Source: Rhizobium sp. C4 (GTDB taxonomy: Bacteria > Pseudomonadota > Alphaproteobacteria > Rhizobiales > Rhizobiaceae). Taken from it: a stretch of DNA of 64,000 bases. Location: contig NZ_JAJNCX010000004.1 of the NCBI RefSeq assembly GCF_021026315.1, forward strand, positions 248,001-312,000, given 5' to 3'. Position 1 is the first letter of the stretch, and each line of letters starts with the position of its first letter. Made by a program: the position numbers and the translations under genes. Of the stretch, positions 34,925-43,140 are shown piece after piece. Below the pieces are notes generated by a model. That model had not been told where the DNA came from and ran no database searches. It saw only the letters and a list, made by a program, of their open reading frames with translations.

Positions 34925-36316
34925 ATGCTTCAGCATACGGAAAAGCTTGGAATCATGGTTTGCGGCCATGGGAGCCGAAACCAGAACGCGGCGCGCGAGT
35001 TCTCCGTGATCGCGGAAGAGCTGCGCAAGCGCTATCCCGATCTGCCGGTCGAGTATGGCTATCTCGAATTCTGCAATCCGGTTCTCTCCCACGGCCTCGA
35101 CAAGCTGCGCGATGCCGGCGTGACGCGCATTCTCGCCGTTCCCGGCATGCTGTTTGCCGCCGGCCACGCCAAGAACGATATTCCCTCCGTGCTCAACACC
35201 TGGGCGGCGCAGAACCCCGGCGTGACGGTCAATTACGGGCGCGAGCTTGGCATTGATCTCAAGATGATCCGCGCGGCCGGCGATCGCATCAAGGAAGCGG
35301 TCGATGCGGCAAACCGCGAACATGGCGAAATGTCGTTGCATGACACGATGCTGGTGGTCGTCGGGCGCGGGGCCTCTGATCCGGACGCCAATTCAAATGT
35401 CGCCAAGGTCATGCGCATGCTTTGGGAAGGCATGGGCTTCGGCTGGGGCGAGACGGCCTATTCGGGCGTCACCTTCCCGCTGGTCGAGCCGGCGCTGGAG
35501 CATGTGTCGCGCCTTGGCTACAAGCGCATCATCGTCTTCCCGTATTTCCTCTTCACCGGCGTTCTGGTGAAGCGCATCTATTCCTCCACCGATGAGGTGG
35601 CGGCCCGCCATCCCGAGATCCAGTTCGTCAAGGCGCCTTATCTCAACGACCATCCGCTTGTGCTCGATGCCTTCCAGGATCGCGTCACGGAAATCCTTGA
35701 AGGCCAGGCGCTGATGAATTGCCAGATGTGCAAGTATCGCGAACAGGCGCTCGGCTTCGAGGCCTCTGTCGGCCAGCCGCAGGAAAGCCATCACCATCAC
35801 GTCGAAGGCATTGGCGGCGGGTTGGAAAACTGTCCGTGCAACGGCGATTGCGATGCCTCCTGCCGCGAGGAAGCCTTCTGCCGCAAGCACGGCCTGCCGT
35901 GGACGCCGGTGCACAGCCACGCCAGCCCGGCACCGCTCGAACCCGCCTTCGACTACGCGCCCTCGATCACGCTCGGCGGCAAATATGCCAAGCTGGAGCA
36001 TGTCGTGGCGGATCAGCTGGACGAAGCGGATTATGAGCGCACCGGCCATGTCCATGGTCCGGATTGCGGCTGCGGGCATGACCACGTGCATGATCATCAC
36101 GATCATGGCCACCATGAGCACCATGGGCATGATCACCATGATCACGGACACCACCATCATGACCACGATCATGGGCATTCCCATGATCACGCACATGACC
36201 ACGGGCATCATGATCACGGTCATGACCATGGCCACAGCCACGACCACGATCACCACCATGCGCCTTATCCTCATGCCGATCATCCGCTCGGTCCGAAGAG
36301 CCTGAAGAAGGGGTGA
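34925..36316 (+). CDS. cbiX: CbiX-type sirohydrochlorin cobaltochelatase with Cys motif and long His-rich tail
   Basis: A 463-residue protein. The first 250 residues or so form the two-lobed CbiX chelatase, with MVCGHGSRNQNAAREF at the N-terminus. Around residue 263 comes MNCQMC, the MxCxxC motif that in long CbiX proteins binds an Fe-S cluster. It is followed by a cysteine-rich segment NCPCNGDCDASCREEAFC and a C-terminal tail of about 75 residues that is mostly His and Asp. It would insert or buffer cobalt early in corrin synthesis. This is a cobalt-early feature next to the cobalt-late chelatase gene cobN. ATG at 34925 has GGGAGA upstream. Confidence 0.9.
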   Translation: MLQHTEKLGIMVCGHGSRNQNAAREFSVIAEELRKRYPDLPVEYGYLEFCNPVLSHGLDKLRDAGVTRILAVPGMLFAAGHAKNDIPSVLNTWAAQNPGVTVNYGRELGIDLKMIRAAGDRIKEAVDAANREHGEMSLHDTMLVVVGRGASDPDANSNVAKVMRMLWEGMGFGWGETAYSGVTFPLVEPALEHVSRLGYKRIIVFPYFLFTGVLVKRIYSSTDEVAARHPEIQFVKAPYLNDHPLVLDAFQDRVTEILEGQALMNCQMCKYREQALGFEASVGQPQESHHHHVEGIGGGLENCPCNGDCDASCREEAFCRKHGLPWTPVHSHASPAPLEPAFDYAPSITLGGKYAKLEHVVADQLDEADYERTGHVHGPDCGCGHDHVHDHHDHGHHEHHGHDHHDHGHHHHDHDHGHSHDHAHDHGHHDHGHDHGHSHDHDHHHAPYPHADHPLGPKSLKKG

Positions 36317-36334
36317 TGGGCGTGTGCCTTGGCT

Positions 36335-36383
36335 TACCCCCCTCTGTCCTGCCGGACATCTCCCCCTCAAGGGGGGAGATTGA
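36335..36383. repeat. Half-copy of the palindromic element between cbiX and cobH (right arm)
   Basis: ACCCCCCTCTGTCCTGCCGG then CATCTCCCCCTCAAGGGGGGAGATTG corresponds to the right half of the complete 120-bp elements. It is separated by about 85 bases from a left half in reversed order. Confidence 0.8.
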
Positions 36384-36466
36384 CTGGTTGCGCGCGCACT
36401 ATTCCGCACTTTGGCGTTTGAGCCGGGCGGAAAAGTTCTTGGTTAGAGCGGGGCGGTTCCTCCATC

Positions 36467-36516
36467 CAATCTCCCCCCTTGCGGGGGAGATGCCTGGCAA
36501 GGCAGAGGGGGGTATC
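36467..36516. repeat. Half-copy of the palindromic element just before cobH (left arm)
   Basis: CAATCTCCCCCCTTGCGGGG then GAGATGCCTGGCAAGGCAGAGGGGGGTATC is the left half of the element. Its terminal GAGGGGGG lies five bases from the TTG start of cobH and probably serves as ribosome-binding site. Confidence 0.8.
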
Positions 36517-36517
36517 C

Positions 36518-37162
36518 TTGTCCGCTGACCTCTCCTACATCCGCGACCCCGCCGCCATCTACGCGAAGTCCTTCGAAACCATCCGTTCCGAAGCGGATTT
36601 GTCGCGGTTTCCCAAGGGGATGGATGCGCTGGCTGTGAGGTTGATTCATGCCTGCGGCATGGTCGATCTGGCCGGCGATATCGCGTTTTCTGCTGGCGCT
36701 TTTGACGCGGGGCAGGCTGCACTTGCCTCTGGCGCGCCGGTTTTCGTGGATGCGGAAATGGTGGCGCATGGGATCATTCGCCGGCTCTTGCCCAAGGATA
36801 ACGAAGTCGTCTGCCTGCTTAACGATCCGCGCGTGCGCCCGTTGGCGAGCGAGATCGGCAATACGCGTTCGGCCGCTCAGGTCGATCTCTGGGGCGATCG
36901 GCTGGAGGGGGCGGTGGTCGCGATCGGCAATGCGCCGACGGCGCTGTTCCGGCTGCTGGAACTGATCGCGGCGGGTGGACCGAAGCCCGCGATCATTCTC
37001 GGTTTTCCGGTCGGTTTTGTCGGGGCAGCTGAATCAAAAGAGTCACTTATCGGAGACAGTTCACGCATTCCTTTCATTGCGGTTCGGGGGCGTCGTGGCG
37101 GATCGGCCATGGCGGCGGCGGCAGTGAATGCGCTTGCCGGGGGATTGGGGGCGAATGACTGA
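36518..37162 (+). CDS. cobH: Precorrin-8X methylmutase CobH
   Basis: About 214 residues of the CbiC/CobH family: SYIRDPAAIYAKSFETIRSEADL at the N-terminus, the catalytic-His region AVRLIHACGMVDLAGDI, and ILGFPVGFVGAAESKE near the C-terminus. It moves a methyl group from C11 to C12 to form hydrogenobyrinate. The best start is TTG at 36518, since the conserved protein begins there and GAGGGGGG from the preceding palindromic repeat is well placed as ribosome-binding site. The gene end overlaps cobL by eight bases. Confidence 0.93.
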   Translation: MSADLSYIRDPAAIYAKSFETIRSEADLSRFPKGMDALAVRLIHACGMVDLAGDIAFSAGAFDAGQAALASGAPVFVDAEMVAHGIIRRLLPKDNEVVCLLNDPRVRPLASEIGNTRSAAQVDLWGDRLEGAVVAIGNAPTALFRLLELIAAGGPKPAIILGFPVGFVGAAESKESLIGDSSRIPFIAVRGRRGGSAMAAAAVNALAGGLGAND

Positions 37163-38396
37163 GGATATTGAGGGGACTGAGCCTGGTGATGAGCCCTGGC
37201 TCACCATTGTCGGCATCGGGGATAACGGGCTTTCCAGCATCACGCCGGAGGCGCTGTCCTATATCTGGCAGGCGGAGACGATTGTCGTCGCCGAACGGCT
37301 CGACACCGTTCTCGAAGGCCTGCCGCCGAAGACGGTGATCAACTGGGCCGAGGGCTATCGCGATGTGATGGACCGGATAGCTGCGCTGCGCGGCACGCAG
37401 GTGACGATCATTGCCACGGGCGATCCGATGCATTTCGGTATCGGCTCGACGCTGCGCCGGCAGTTCGATCCGCAGGAAATGCGCGTCATCCCGTATCCGT
37501 CCGCCTTTTCGCTGGCCGCAGCCCGGCTGGGCTGGGCGCTTCAGGATGTCGAGCAGATATCGCTGCATGGCCGGCCGGTCGAAACGCTGATCCGCCATTT
37601 GCAGCCGGCGGCGCGCATTCTGGCGCTAACCTCCAATGCGGCGACGATCCGCGAGGTGGCCGAACTGATTGTCGCGCGCGGCTATGCCGGCTCGCATATC
37701 CATGTGCTGGAGCATATGGGCGGCGAGCGCGAGCGGGTCAGCCTTCTGACCGTCGAGGACATTCTGGACGGTGCGCCGGACTTCGCCGATTTCAACACGA
37801 TCGGCATTCATCTCGTCCGTGCGGCAGCTTTCCTGCCGCTGGTGCCGGGGCTTTCTGACGATGCCTTCGTGCATGACGGGCAGATCACCAAGCGGGAAAT
37901 CCGGGCGGTGACGCTGGCTCATCTCATGCCCTATCGCAATGCGCTGCTCTGGGATGTCGGCGCGGGTTCCGGCTCGGTTTCGGTCGAATGGATGCGCGCC
38001 GGCGGGCGGGCGGTTGCCATCGAGCAAAAGCCGGAGCGCGTCGAGACGATCCAGCAAAATGCCGCCGAGCTTGGCGTGCCGGGCTTGCAGATTGTCGAGG
38101 GCGAGGCTCCTGCGGCGCTTGAAGGCCTGAAAGCGCCGGACGCGATCTTCATCGGCGGCGGCGTGACGGGCGAGGGCGTGTTCGAGGCCTGCTGGGCGGC
38201 GCTGAAGCCCGGCGGCCGGCTGGTGGCCAATGCCGTGACGGTCGAGGGCGAGATGGCGCTGATCTCGCTTCAGGCGCAACTGGGTGGAGATCTCGTGCGC
38301 ATGGCGGTGTCGCGCGCCGAGCCGGTGGGGCGGTTCTCGGCGTTCAAGCCGATGATGCCGGTGACGCTGTGGTCGGTGCAGAAGGGGTGGGAATGA
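37155..38396 (+). CDS. cobL: Precorrin-6Y C5,15-methyltransferase (decarboxylating) CobL
   Basis: A 413-residue bifunctional enzyme. The N-terminal SAM-dependent tetrapyrrole methylase domain (CbiE-like) has WLTIVGIGDNGLSSITPEA and TIIATGDPMHFGIGS. The C-terminal CbiT-like domain has LLWDVGAGSGSVSVEWMRAG near residue 264. It methylates C5 and C15 and decarboxylates the C12 acetate. ATG at 37155 overlaps the cobH stop. A complete palindromic repeat follows the stop. Confidence 0.94.
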   Translation: MTEDIEGTEPGDEPWLTIVGIGDNGLSSITPEALSYIWQAETIVVAERLDTVLEGLPPKTVINWAEGYRDVMDRIAALRGTQVTIIATGDPMHFGIGSTLRRQFDPQEMRVIPYPSAFSLAAARLGWALQDVEQISLHGRPVETLIRHLQPAARILALTSNAATIREVAELIVARGYAGSHIHVLEHMGGERERVSLLTVEDILDGAPDFADFNTIGIHLVRAAAFLPLVPGLSDDAFVHDGQITKREIRAVTLAHLMPYRNALLWDVGAGSGSVSVEWMRAGGRAVAIEQKPERVETIQQNAAELGVPGLQIVEGEAPAALEGLKAPDAIFIGGGVTGEGVFEACWAALKPGGRLVANAVTVEGEMALISLQAQLGGDLVRMAVSRAEPVGRFSAFKPMMPVTLWSVQKGWE

Positions 38397-38411
38397 TGGC
38401 GATGCTTGCTC

Positions 38412-38534
38412 CAATCTCCCCCCTTGAGGGGGAGATGTCGGCGCAGCCGACAGAGGGGGGTGTTTCACACCCTCAGGCGGTTGCCGGTACCCCCCTCTGG
38501 CCTGCCGGCCATCTCCCCCTCAAGGGGGGAGATC
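38412..38534. repeat. Complete 120-bp palindromic element between cobL and cobI
   Basis: Left arm CAATCTCCCCCCTTGAGGGG with TCGGCGCAGCCGACAGAGGG, right arm ACCCCCCTCTGGCCTGCCGG with CTCCCCCTCAAGGGGGGAGA. Length and structure equal the two copies inside cobN, so the same mobile unit occurs between and within genes. Confidence 0.85.
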
Positions 38535-38554
38535 GACTGAGGCGCCGCCCACGT

Positions 38555-38640
38555 AACCCCTCACCAAGTGCGCCCAGGCACTCGCCTTTGGCTCGCGCGG
38601 GCTTACTATCCTCTCCCACAAGGGGAGAGGACGGGAGGGT
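38555..38640. repeat. Second repeat type directly before cobI
   Basis: A sequence running from AACCCCTCACCAAGTGCGCC to a hairpin CCTCTCCCACAAGGGGAGAGG at 38610-38630, then ACGGGAGGG. It differs from the 120-bp family. Its terminal GGGAGGG lies about four bases before the cobI ATG and may act as ribosome-binding site. Confidence 0.6.
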
Positions 38641-38642
38641 GC

Positions 38643-39383
38643 ATGGCTGGTAAACTCTATGGCCTCGGCCTCGGTCCCGGCGATCCCGAACTGATCACGT
38701 TGAAGGCGCATCGGATCATGACGTCGGCACCCGTCATAGCCTATCCGGCTCCCGATACTGGCCCCAGTTTCGCGCGGCAGATTGCCGAGCAGTATCTCAA
38801 GCCCGAACAGGTCGAGATACCCATCGTCATGCCGATGCGGGTGGAGCGCTATCCGGCACAGGACGTCTATGATGCAGCAGCGCGCGATATTGCCGCGCAT
38901 CTTGATGCTGGGCGCGATGTCGCGGTTCTGTGCGAGGGCGATCCGTTTTTCTTTGGCTCCTTCATGTATCTCTTCGAGCGTCTTGAAGCACGCTATGAGG
39001 TGGAGATCGTGCCGGGTGTCTCCTCCATCATGGCGGGGGCTGCGGCGCTGAGGCGGCCGCTGACGGCGCGCAACGATATCCTGACGGTGATCCCCGGGCC
39101 GCTCGAAACGGCGGTGATGCGTGCGCGCATTGAAGCCTCCGATGCGGTGGCGATCATGAAGGTCGGGCGGCATTTTTCCCGTATCCGCGATCTCATTGCC
39201 GAAATGGGGCTGATCGACTGCGCCGGCTATCTGGAGCGCGTTTCGCTTGCCAATGAGCGGGTGTTTCCGCTTGCCGATGTGCTTGAGGATGCCGCGCCCT
39301 ATTTTTCGCTGATCCTGATCTACAAGGGGCAGGAGGACTGGATTTCCCGTCTGCCCATTCTCACGAAAGACCATTCCGCATGA
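38643..39383 (+). CDS. cobI: Precorrin-2 C20-methyltransferase CobI
   Basis: A 246-residue tetrapyrrole methylase with KLYGLGLGPGDPELITLKA at the N-terminus, VLCEGDPFFFGSFMYLFERL near residue 100 and VPGVSSIMAGAAAL. It converts precorrin-2 to precorrin-3A using SAM. ATG at 38643 is the family-typical start. The stop overlaps the next gene by four bases, so cobI and cbiG-cobJ are translationally coupled. Confidence 0.95.
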   Translation: MAGKLYGLGLGPGDPELITLKAHRIMTSAPVIAYPAPDTGPSFARQIAEQYLKPEQVEIPIVMPMRVERYPAQDVYDAAARDIAAHLDAGRDVAVLCEGDPFFFGSFMYLFERLEARYEVEIVPGVSSIMAGAAALRRPLTARNDILTVIPGPLETAVMRARIEASDAVAIMKVGRHFSRIRDLIAEMGLIDCAGYLERVSLANERVFPLADVLEDAAPYFSLILIYKGQEDWISRLPILTKDHSA

Positions 39384-41362
39384 CCAGACCTGCCGTCATC
39401 ATCCTGAGCGAACAGGCAGCCGCGCTCGGCCGCGCCATCGCGGACGTCCTTGGCGGCGAGCTTGTCGGTGCGCGGGCGCGCGTGACTATAGCCGACCGGC
39501 TGTTCGATGAGGCGCGGGTGGAGGTTCAGGCGCTGTTTTCCGCCGGCCGCCCCATCGTTGCCGTCATGGCATCGGGCGCACTGATCCGGCTCGTTGCGCC
39601 GCTGCTTGCCGACAAGATGACGGAACCGCCGGTGATTGCGGTTGCCGAAGACGGCTCGTCCGTCGTGCCGCTTCTCGGCGGGCATCATGGGGCGAACGAT
39701 CTGGCGCGCGGGATTGCGGCTGCGGTTGCGGGGAGTGCTGCGATTACGACGGCGGGGGATCTGCGGTTTGGCATTGCGCTGGATGCGCCGCCGACGGGGT
39801 TGAAGCTGGCGAACCCGGACGCGGCGAAGGCTGTGATGGCGGAGCTTGTGGCGGGGGCAACCCTTCTGCCAATCTCCCCCCTTGAGGGGGGTGAGGAGCG
39901 GTTCGCGCAGCGAAGCAATCGATCCGGTGAATCGATTGCAGTGACGAACGCCGGCAGGGCAGAGGGGGGTAAGCCGCTTGCTCCTGCATCTGCCGTACCC
40001 CCCTCTGTCGGCTGCGCCGACATCTCCCCCTCAAGGGGGGAGATTGGAGCAAGCGGCTGGCTCACCAATTCCAAGCTACCCTTTGCCGAAGGCGGAAACG
40101 TCACCCTGACCATCACCGACCAGCCCCACGCCGCAGGCCCTCTCGAACTCATCTATCACCCCGCCACGCTGGCGCTCGGCATGGGTTGCGAGCGCGGCTG
40201 CGATGTAAGCGAGGCGATTGCGCTGGCGGAGAAGGCGATTGCCGAGAGTGGTTTTGCCCGACAGTCCATTGCGGCCGTCGTGTCGCTGGATCTGAAGGCG
40301 GATGAAACGGCGATCCATGCAGTGGCGGCGCATCTTGGCGTGCCGGCGCGGTTCTTCGATGCCGCGACGCTGGAGCGGGAGACGCCGCGTTTGAAGAACC
40401 CGTCCGATGTCGTCTTTGCCGAAGTCGGCTGCCATGGCGTGGCCGAGGGCGCGGCGCTGGCGGCGGTGGGTGCTGCGGGCGCGCTGGTTTTCCCGAAGAT
40501 CAAGTCCAAGGGGGCGACGGCGGCGATTGCGCGTGCCGCTGATATCATCGATCCGGCTCAGATCGGCCGGGCGCGTGGTCGGCTCTTCGTCGTCGGCATC
40601 GGGCCGGGTTCGGAGGGCTGGCGCTCTCCGGAGGTGACGGAGATGGTGGCAGCCTCGACCGATCTCGTCGGCTATTCGCTCTATCTCGATCTGCTGGGCT
40701 CGCTCACCAAGGGCAAGGTTCGGCATGATTTCGATCTTGGCAAGGAAGAGGCGCGTGTCGTCCATGCCATGGAGCTTGCGGGGCAAGGCCGCGATGTGGC
40801 GCTGGTCTGCTCCGGGGATGCCGGCATTTACGCCATGGCGACGCTGGTCTTCGAGCTTTTCGACAAGGGCGGCATTTCGGATGCGGCCTCGCGCATCGAG
40901 GTCCAATGCTCGCCCGGCATTTCGGCGCTGCAAGGGGCTGCCGCCCGCATCGGCGCGCCATTGGGACATGATTTCTGCACCATTTCGCTCTCGGATCTCC
41001 TGACGCCATGGGAGCATATCCAGCGACGCGTCAAGGCGGCGGGCGAGGGCGATTTCGTCATAGCCTTCTACAATCCCGTCTCGATGAAGCGGCGAACGCA
41101 GCTGGCTTACGCCCGCGACGAGCTGCTGAAATATCGCCCGGCCTCGACGCCAGTCGTGCTCGCCACCAATCTCGGCCGACCGGGCGAAACGGTGCGCACG
41201 GTTCCGCTCGGTGCGTTGAATATCGAGGAGGTCGATATGTTGACGGTGGTTGTCGTTGGTTCGTCGGAAAGCCGGACGGTCACGACCGGCGACGGCAAGA
41301 CCTGGGTCTATACGCCACGCGGCTATTCCGGAAAGTCGGATTCCGGGATGGGACGGACGTGA
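39380..41362 (+). CDS. cobJ: CbiG-CobJ fusion (precorrin-3B C17-methyltransferase) with in-frame repeat insertion
   Basis: A 660-residue fusion. Residues 1 to about 160 form the CbiG N-terminal domain (LLGGHHGANDLARGIA). About 230-390 is the CbiG C-terminal/CobE-like domain (LGMGCERGCDVSEAIALAE and FAEVGCHGVAEGAAL). From about 398 it is the CobJ methylase (RLFVVGIGPGSEGWRSPEV, VCSGDAGIYAMA, AFYNPVSMKRRTQL), which makes precorrin-4 with ring contraction. Between the two CbiG domains, at about residues 164-223, lies a palindromic-repeat insertion reading ISPLEGGEERF...VPPSVGCADISPSRGEIG. Frame is preserved. CbiG-type lactone opening belongs to the cobalt-early pathway, so the route may be hybrid. 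Confidence 0.93.
   Translation: MTRPAVIILSEQAAALGRAIADVLGGELVGARARVTIADRLFDEARVEVQALFSAGRPIVAVMASGALIRLVAPLLADKMTEPPVIAVAEDGSSVVPLLGGHHGANDLARGIAAAVAGSAAITTAGDLRFGIALDAPPTGLKLANPDAAKAVMAELVAGATLLPISPLEGGEERFAQRSNRSGESIAVTNAGRAEGGKPLAPASAVPPSVGCADISPSRGEIGASGWLTNSKLPFAEGGNVTLTITDQPHAAGPLELIYHPATLALGMGCERGCDVSEAIALAEKAIAESGFARQSIAAVVSLDLKADETAIHAVAAHLGVPARFFDAATLERETPRLKNPSDVVFAEVGCHGVAEGAALAAVGAAGALVFPKIKSKGATAAIARAADIIDPAQIGRARGRLFVVGIGPGSEGWRSPEVTEMVAASTDLVGYSLYLDLLGSLTKGKVRHDFDLGKEEARVVHAMELAGQGRDVALVCSGDAGIYAMATLVFELFDKGGISDAASRIEVQCSPGISALQGAAARIGAPLGHDFCTISLSDLLTPWEHIQRRVKAAGEGDFVIAFYNPVSMKRRTQLAYARDELLKYRPASTPVVLATNLGRPGETVRTVPLGALNIEEVDMLTVVVVGSSESRTVTTGDGKTWVYTPRGYSGKSDSGMGRT
39870..40047. 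repeat. Palindromic element inserted in-frame in cbiG-cobJ
   Basis: Left arm CAATCTCCCCCCTTGAGGGG, right arm CATCTCCCCCTCAAGGGGGG. The middle is longer (about 178 bp in all) than in the 120-bp copies. An additional perfect 13-bp inverted repeat, AGCCGCTTGCTCC (39972) and GGAGCAAGCGGCT (40046), brackets the right half, extending three-quarters of a turn into the gene. The left arm is read in the same phase as both cobN copies. Confidence 0.85.
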
Positions 41363-41390
41363 TGGGGCAGAGCTTGTATCGGCGGCGACC

Positions 41391-41508
41391 TCTTCTCCCC
41401 TTGGGGAGAAGTGCCGAACGGAGTGAGGCGATGAGGGGTTCCCATCTCTTCTCGCTGTGGGTACCCCTCATCCGGCCCTTTGGGCCACCTTCTCCCCAAG
41501 GGGAGAAG
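41391..41508. repeat. Third repeat type between cbiG-cobJ and cobM
   Basis: CTTCTCCCCTTGGGGAGAAG at the left and CCTTCTCCCCAAGGGGAGAA at the right, with GCGATGAGGGGTTCCC and GTACCCCTCATCC as inner complementary arms. It forms a compound palindrome of about 118 bp, distinct in sequence from the TCTCCCCCCTTGAGG family but of similar architecture. Confidence 0.8.
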
Positions 41509-41606
41509 AGGGACCAGACTGCCCGATTTCGCCCGTTTGTCGGCTCCCTTTGCGCTGATGGCGCAGCCGCAAGCCGAGTGCAAAGCCATTTGCCAAGGAA
41601 AGCAAC

Positions 41607-42392
41607 ATGACTGTCTATTTCATCGGCGCCGGTCCCGGCGCGCCTGATCTCATCACCGTGCGCGGGCTTCGTCTGATCGAAAGCTGCCCGGTCTGCCTCT
41701 ATGCGGGTTCACTGGTTCCTGAAGAGACGGTGAAATGCGCGCCCGAAGGCGCCATCGTCAAGGACACCGCGCCCATGCATCTCGATGAGATCGTGGCCGA
41801 CATGAAGGCGGCGCATAACCAAGGCAAGGATGTCGCCCGCGTCCATTCCGGCGATCCGTCGATCTATGGGGCGATTGCCGAGCAGATGCGTAGGCTCGAT
41901 GCGCTCGGCATCCCGTATGAGGTCGTGCCGGGGGTGCCGGCCTTTGCTGCAGCGGCGGCGAAGATGAAGGCGGAGCTGACGCTGCCGGAAATCGCCCAGA
42001 CGATCATCATCACCCGCACCGGCATGAAGGCGTCTTCGATGCCGGAATTCGAGACGCTGGAAATTCTCGGGCAGTCGCGGGCGACACTCGCCATCCACCT
42101 GTCGATCCGCAATCTGACCTATGTGCACGACGCGCTCGTGCCCTATTACGGTGAGGATTGCCCGGTCGTCATCGCCTATCGCGCCACCTGGCCCGACGAG
42201 CAATATATCCGCACGACGCTTGCCGGCATGAAGGAAGAGGTGCGCAAGGCGAAGCTGACGCGCACCACGCTGATCTTCGTCGGCAAGGTCTTCGGCGAAG
42301 TCGAGTTCCGCGACAGCGATCTCTACAATGCTTCGTTCAGCCATGTGCTGCGAAACAAGGGAAAGAAGAAAAGTTCGGTTGAAGCGTCATGA
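41607..42392 (+). CDS. cobM: Precorrin-4 C11-methyltransferase CobM
   Basis: A 261-residue tetrapyrrole methylase: VYFIGAGPGAPDLITVRGLRL, LYAGSLVPEETVKCAP, VHSGDPSIYGAIAEQMRRL and VPGVPAFAAAAAKM. It methylates C11 of precorrin-4 to give precorrin-5. An AAGGAAAGCAAC ribosome-binding region precedes the ATG. It is separated from cbiG-cobJ by 244 bases occupied mostly by a repeat, and is the last plus-strand methylase of this block. Confidence 0.95.
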   Translation: MTVYFIGAGPGAPDLITVRGLRLIESCPVCLYAGSLVPEETVKCAPEGAIVKDTAPMHLDEIVADMKAAHNQGKDVARVHSGDPSIYGAIAEQMRRLDALGIPYEVVPGVPAFAAAAAKMKAELTLPEIAQTIIITRTGMKASSMPEFETLEILGQSRATLAIHLSIRNLTYVHDALVPYYGEDCPVVIAYRATWPDEQYIRTTLAGMKEEVRKAKLTRTTLIFVGKVFGEVEFRDSDLYNASFSHVLRNKGKKKSSVEAS

Positions 42393-42428
42393 TCCGTTGC
42401 TAAGCTCTCCCTCAAAGGGAGTTTGAGC

Positions 42429-42884
42429 ATGACGACGAATGACGATTATCGCGACGGCGGTTGCCGTTGCGGCGCGGTGCGGTTCCGGGTGAAGGGGCGG
42501 CCGATGATCACCATGGCCTGCCATTGCACCGGCTGTCAGAAGATGACGGCAAGTGCCTTTTCGCTGAGTTCGTTCTACGCACTGGAGAATTTCGAACTCG
42601 TTCAGGGCGAGACGGTGCTTGGCGGTCTTCAGCAGGCGCTGAATCATCATTTCTGCCCCGATTGCAAGAGCTGGATGTTTACCCGCGCCGACATGATGGG
42701 CCCACATGTCAATGTGCGCTCGACGCTGATTGACGACAGCCGAGGCTACAAGCCGTTCATCGAGACTTACACATCCGAGATGCTGCCCTGGGCAAAAACG
42801 GCGGCGGAACACAGTTTCGAAACGTTCGCGCCGATGGAGCGCTTCCCGGAGCTGCTTGCGGCCTATGCCGCATCCGATTTCTGA
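42429..42884 (+). CDS. GFA/CENP-V family zinc protein
   Basis: A 151-residue Mss4-like-fold protein with three Cys-rich zinc motifs: GGCRCGAVRF, CHCTGCQKMTASAF and HHFCPDCKSWMFT. The family is named for glutathione-dependent formaldehyde-activating enzyme, but most members have no proven activity. A formaldehyde link would fit a demethylation locus but is only suggestive. ATG at 42429 follows an AAAGGGAG region. Its stop overlaps a broken DUF1905 gene. Confidence 0.85.
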   Translation: MTTNDDYRDGGCRCGAVRFRVKGRPMITMACHCTGCQKMTASAFSLSSFYALENFELVQGETVLGGLQQALNHHFCPDCKSWMFTRADMMGPHVNVRSTLIDDSRGYKPFIETYTSEMLPWAKTAAEHSFETFAPMERFPELLAAYAASDF

Positions 42885-43104
42885 TGGCGGATCTGGAACG
42901 GATGGAATTCGAGGCCGAAATCTGGAAATCGGTTGGGGCATGGTGAAGGTGCGCGCGACCATCCATGAAACGAGCGTCGAGACCTCGATCTTTCCCGACA
43001 AGAATTCCGCCAGTTATCTTCTTCCGTTGAAGGCGTCGGTGCGCAAGGCGGCAAGGGTTGCAGTGGGCGACATTATCCGGATAAGACTTGATGTCATCGC
43101 CTGA
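42884..43104 (+). pseudogene. DUF1905 gene broken by an internal deletion and frameshift
   Basis: The frame starting at ATG 42884 (TGATG overlap with the preceding stop) gives MADLERMEFEAEIWKS and stops at 42944-42946. Another frame continues with VRATIHETSVETSIFPDKN and SYLLPLKASVRKAARVAVGD, the C-terminal two-thirds of a DUF1905 domain, ending at 43104. The usual middle (about 20-25 residues after the EAEIW segment) is missing and the frame shifts there. A short 54-residue product from ATG 42940 could still be made by reinitiation. Confidence 0.7.
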
Positions 43105-43140
43105 GCGCCAAGATTTCGATTATAAAAAGGTACAAACTTC

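Noticed and set aside
36049-36290. CRISPR-like or tandem DNA repeat in the His-rich part of cbiX
   Set aside because: The repetition comes from His/Asp codons (CAT/CAC/GAT) inside a continuous coding frame; units are irregular.
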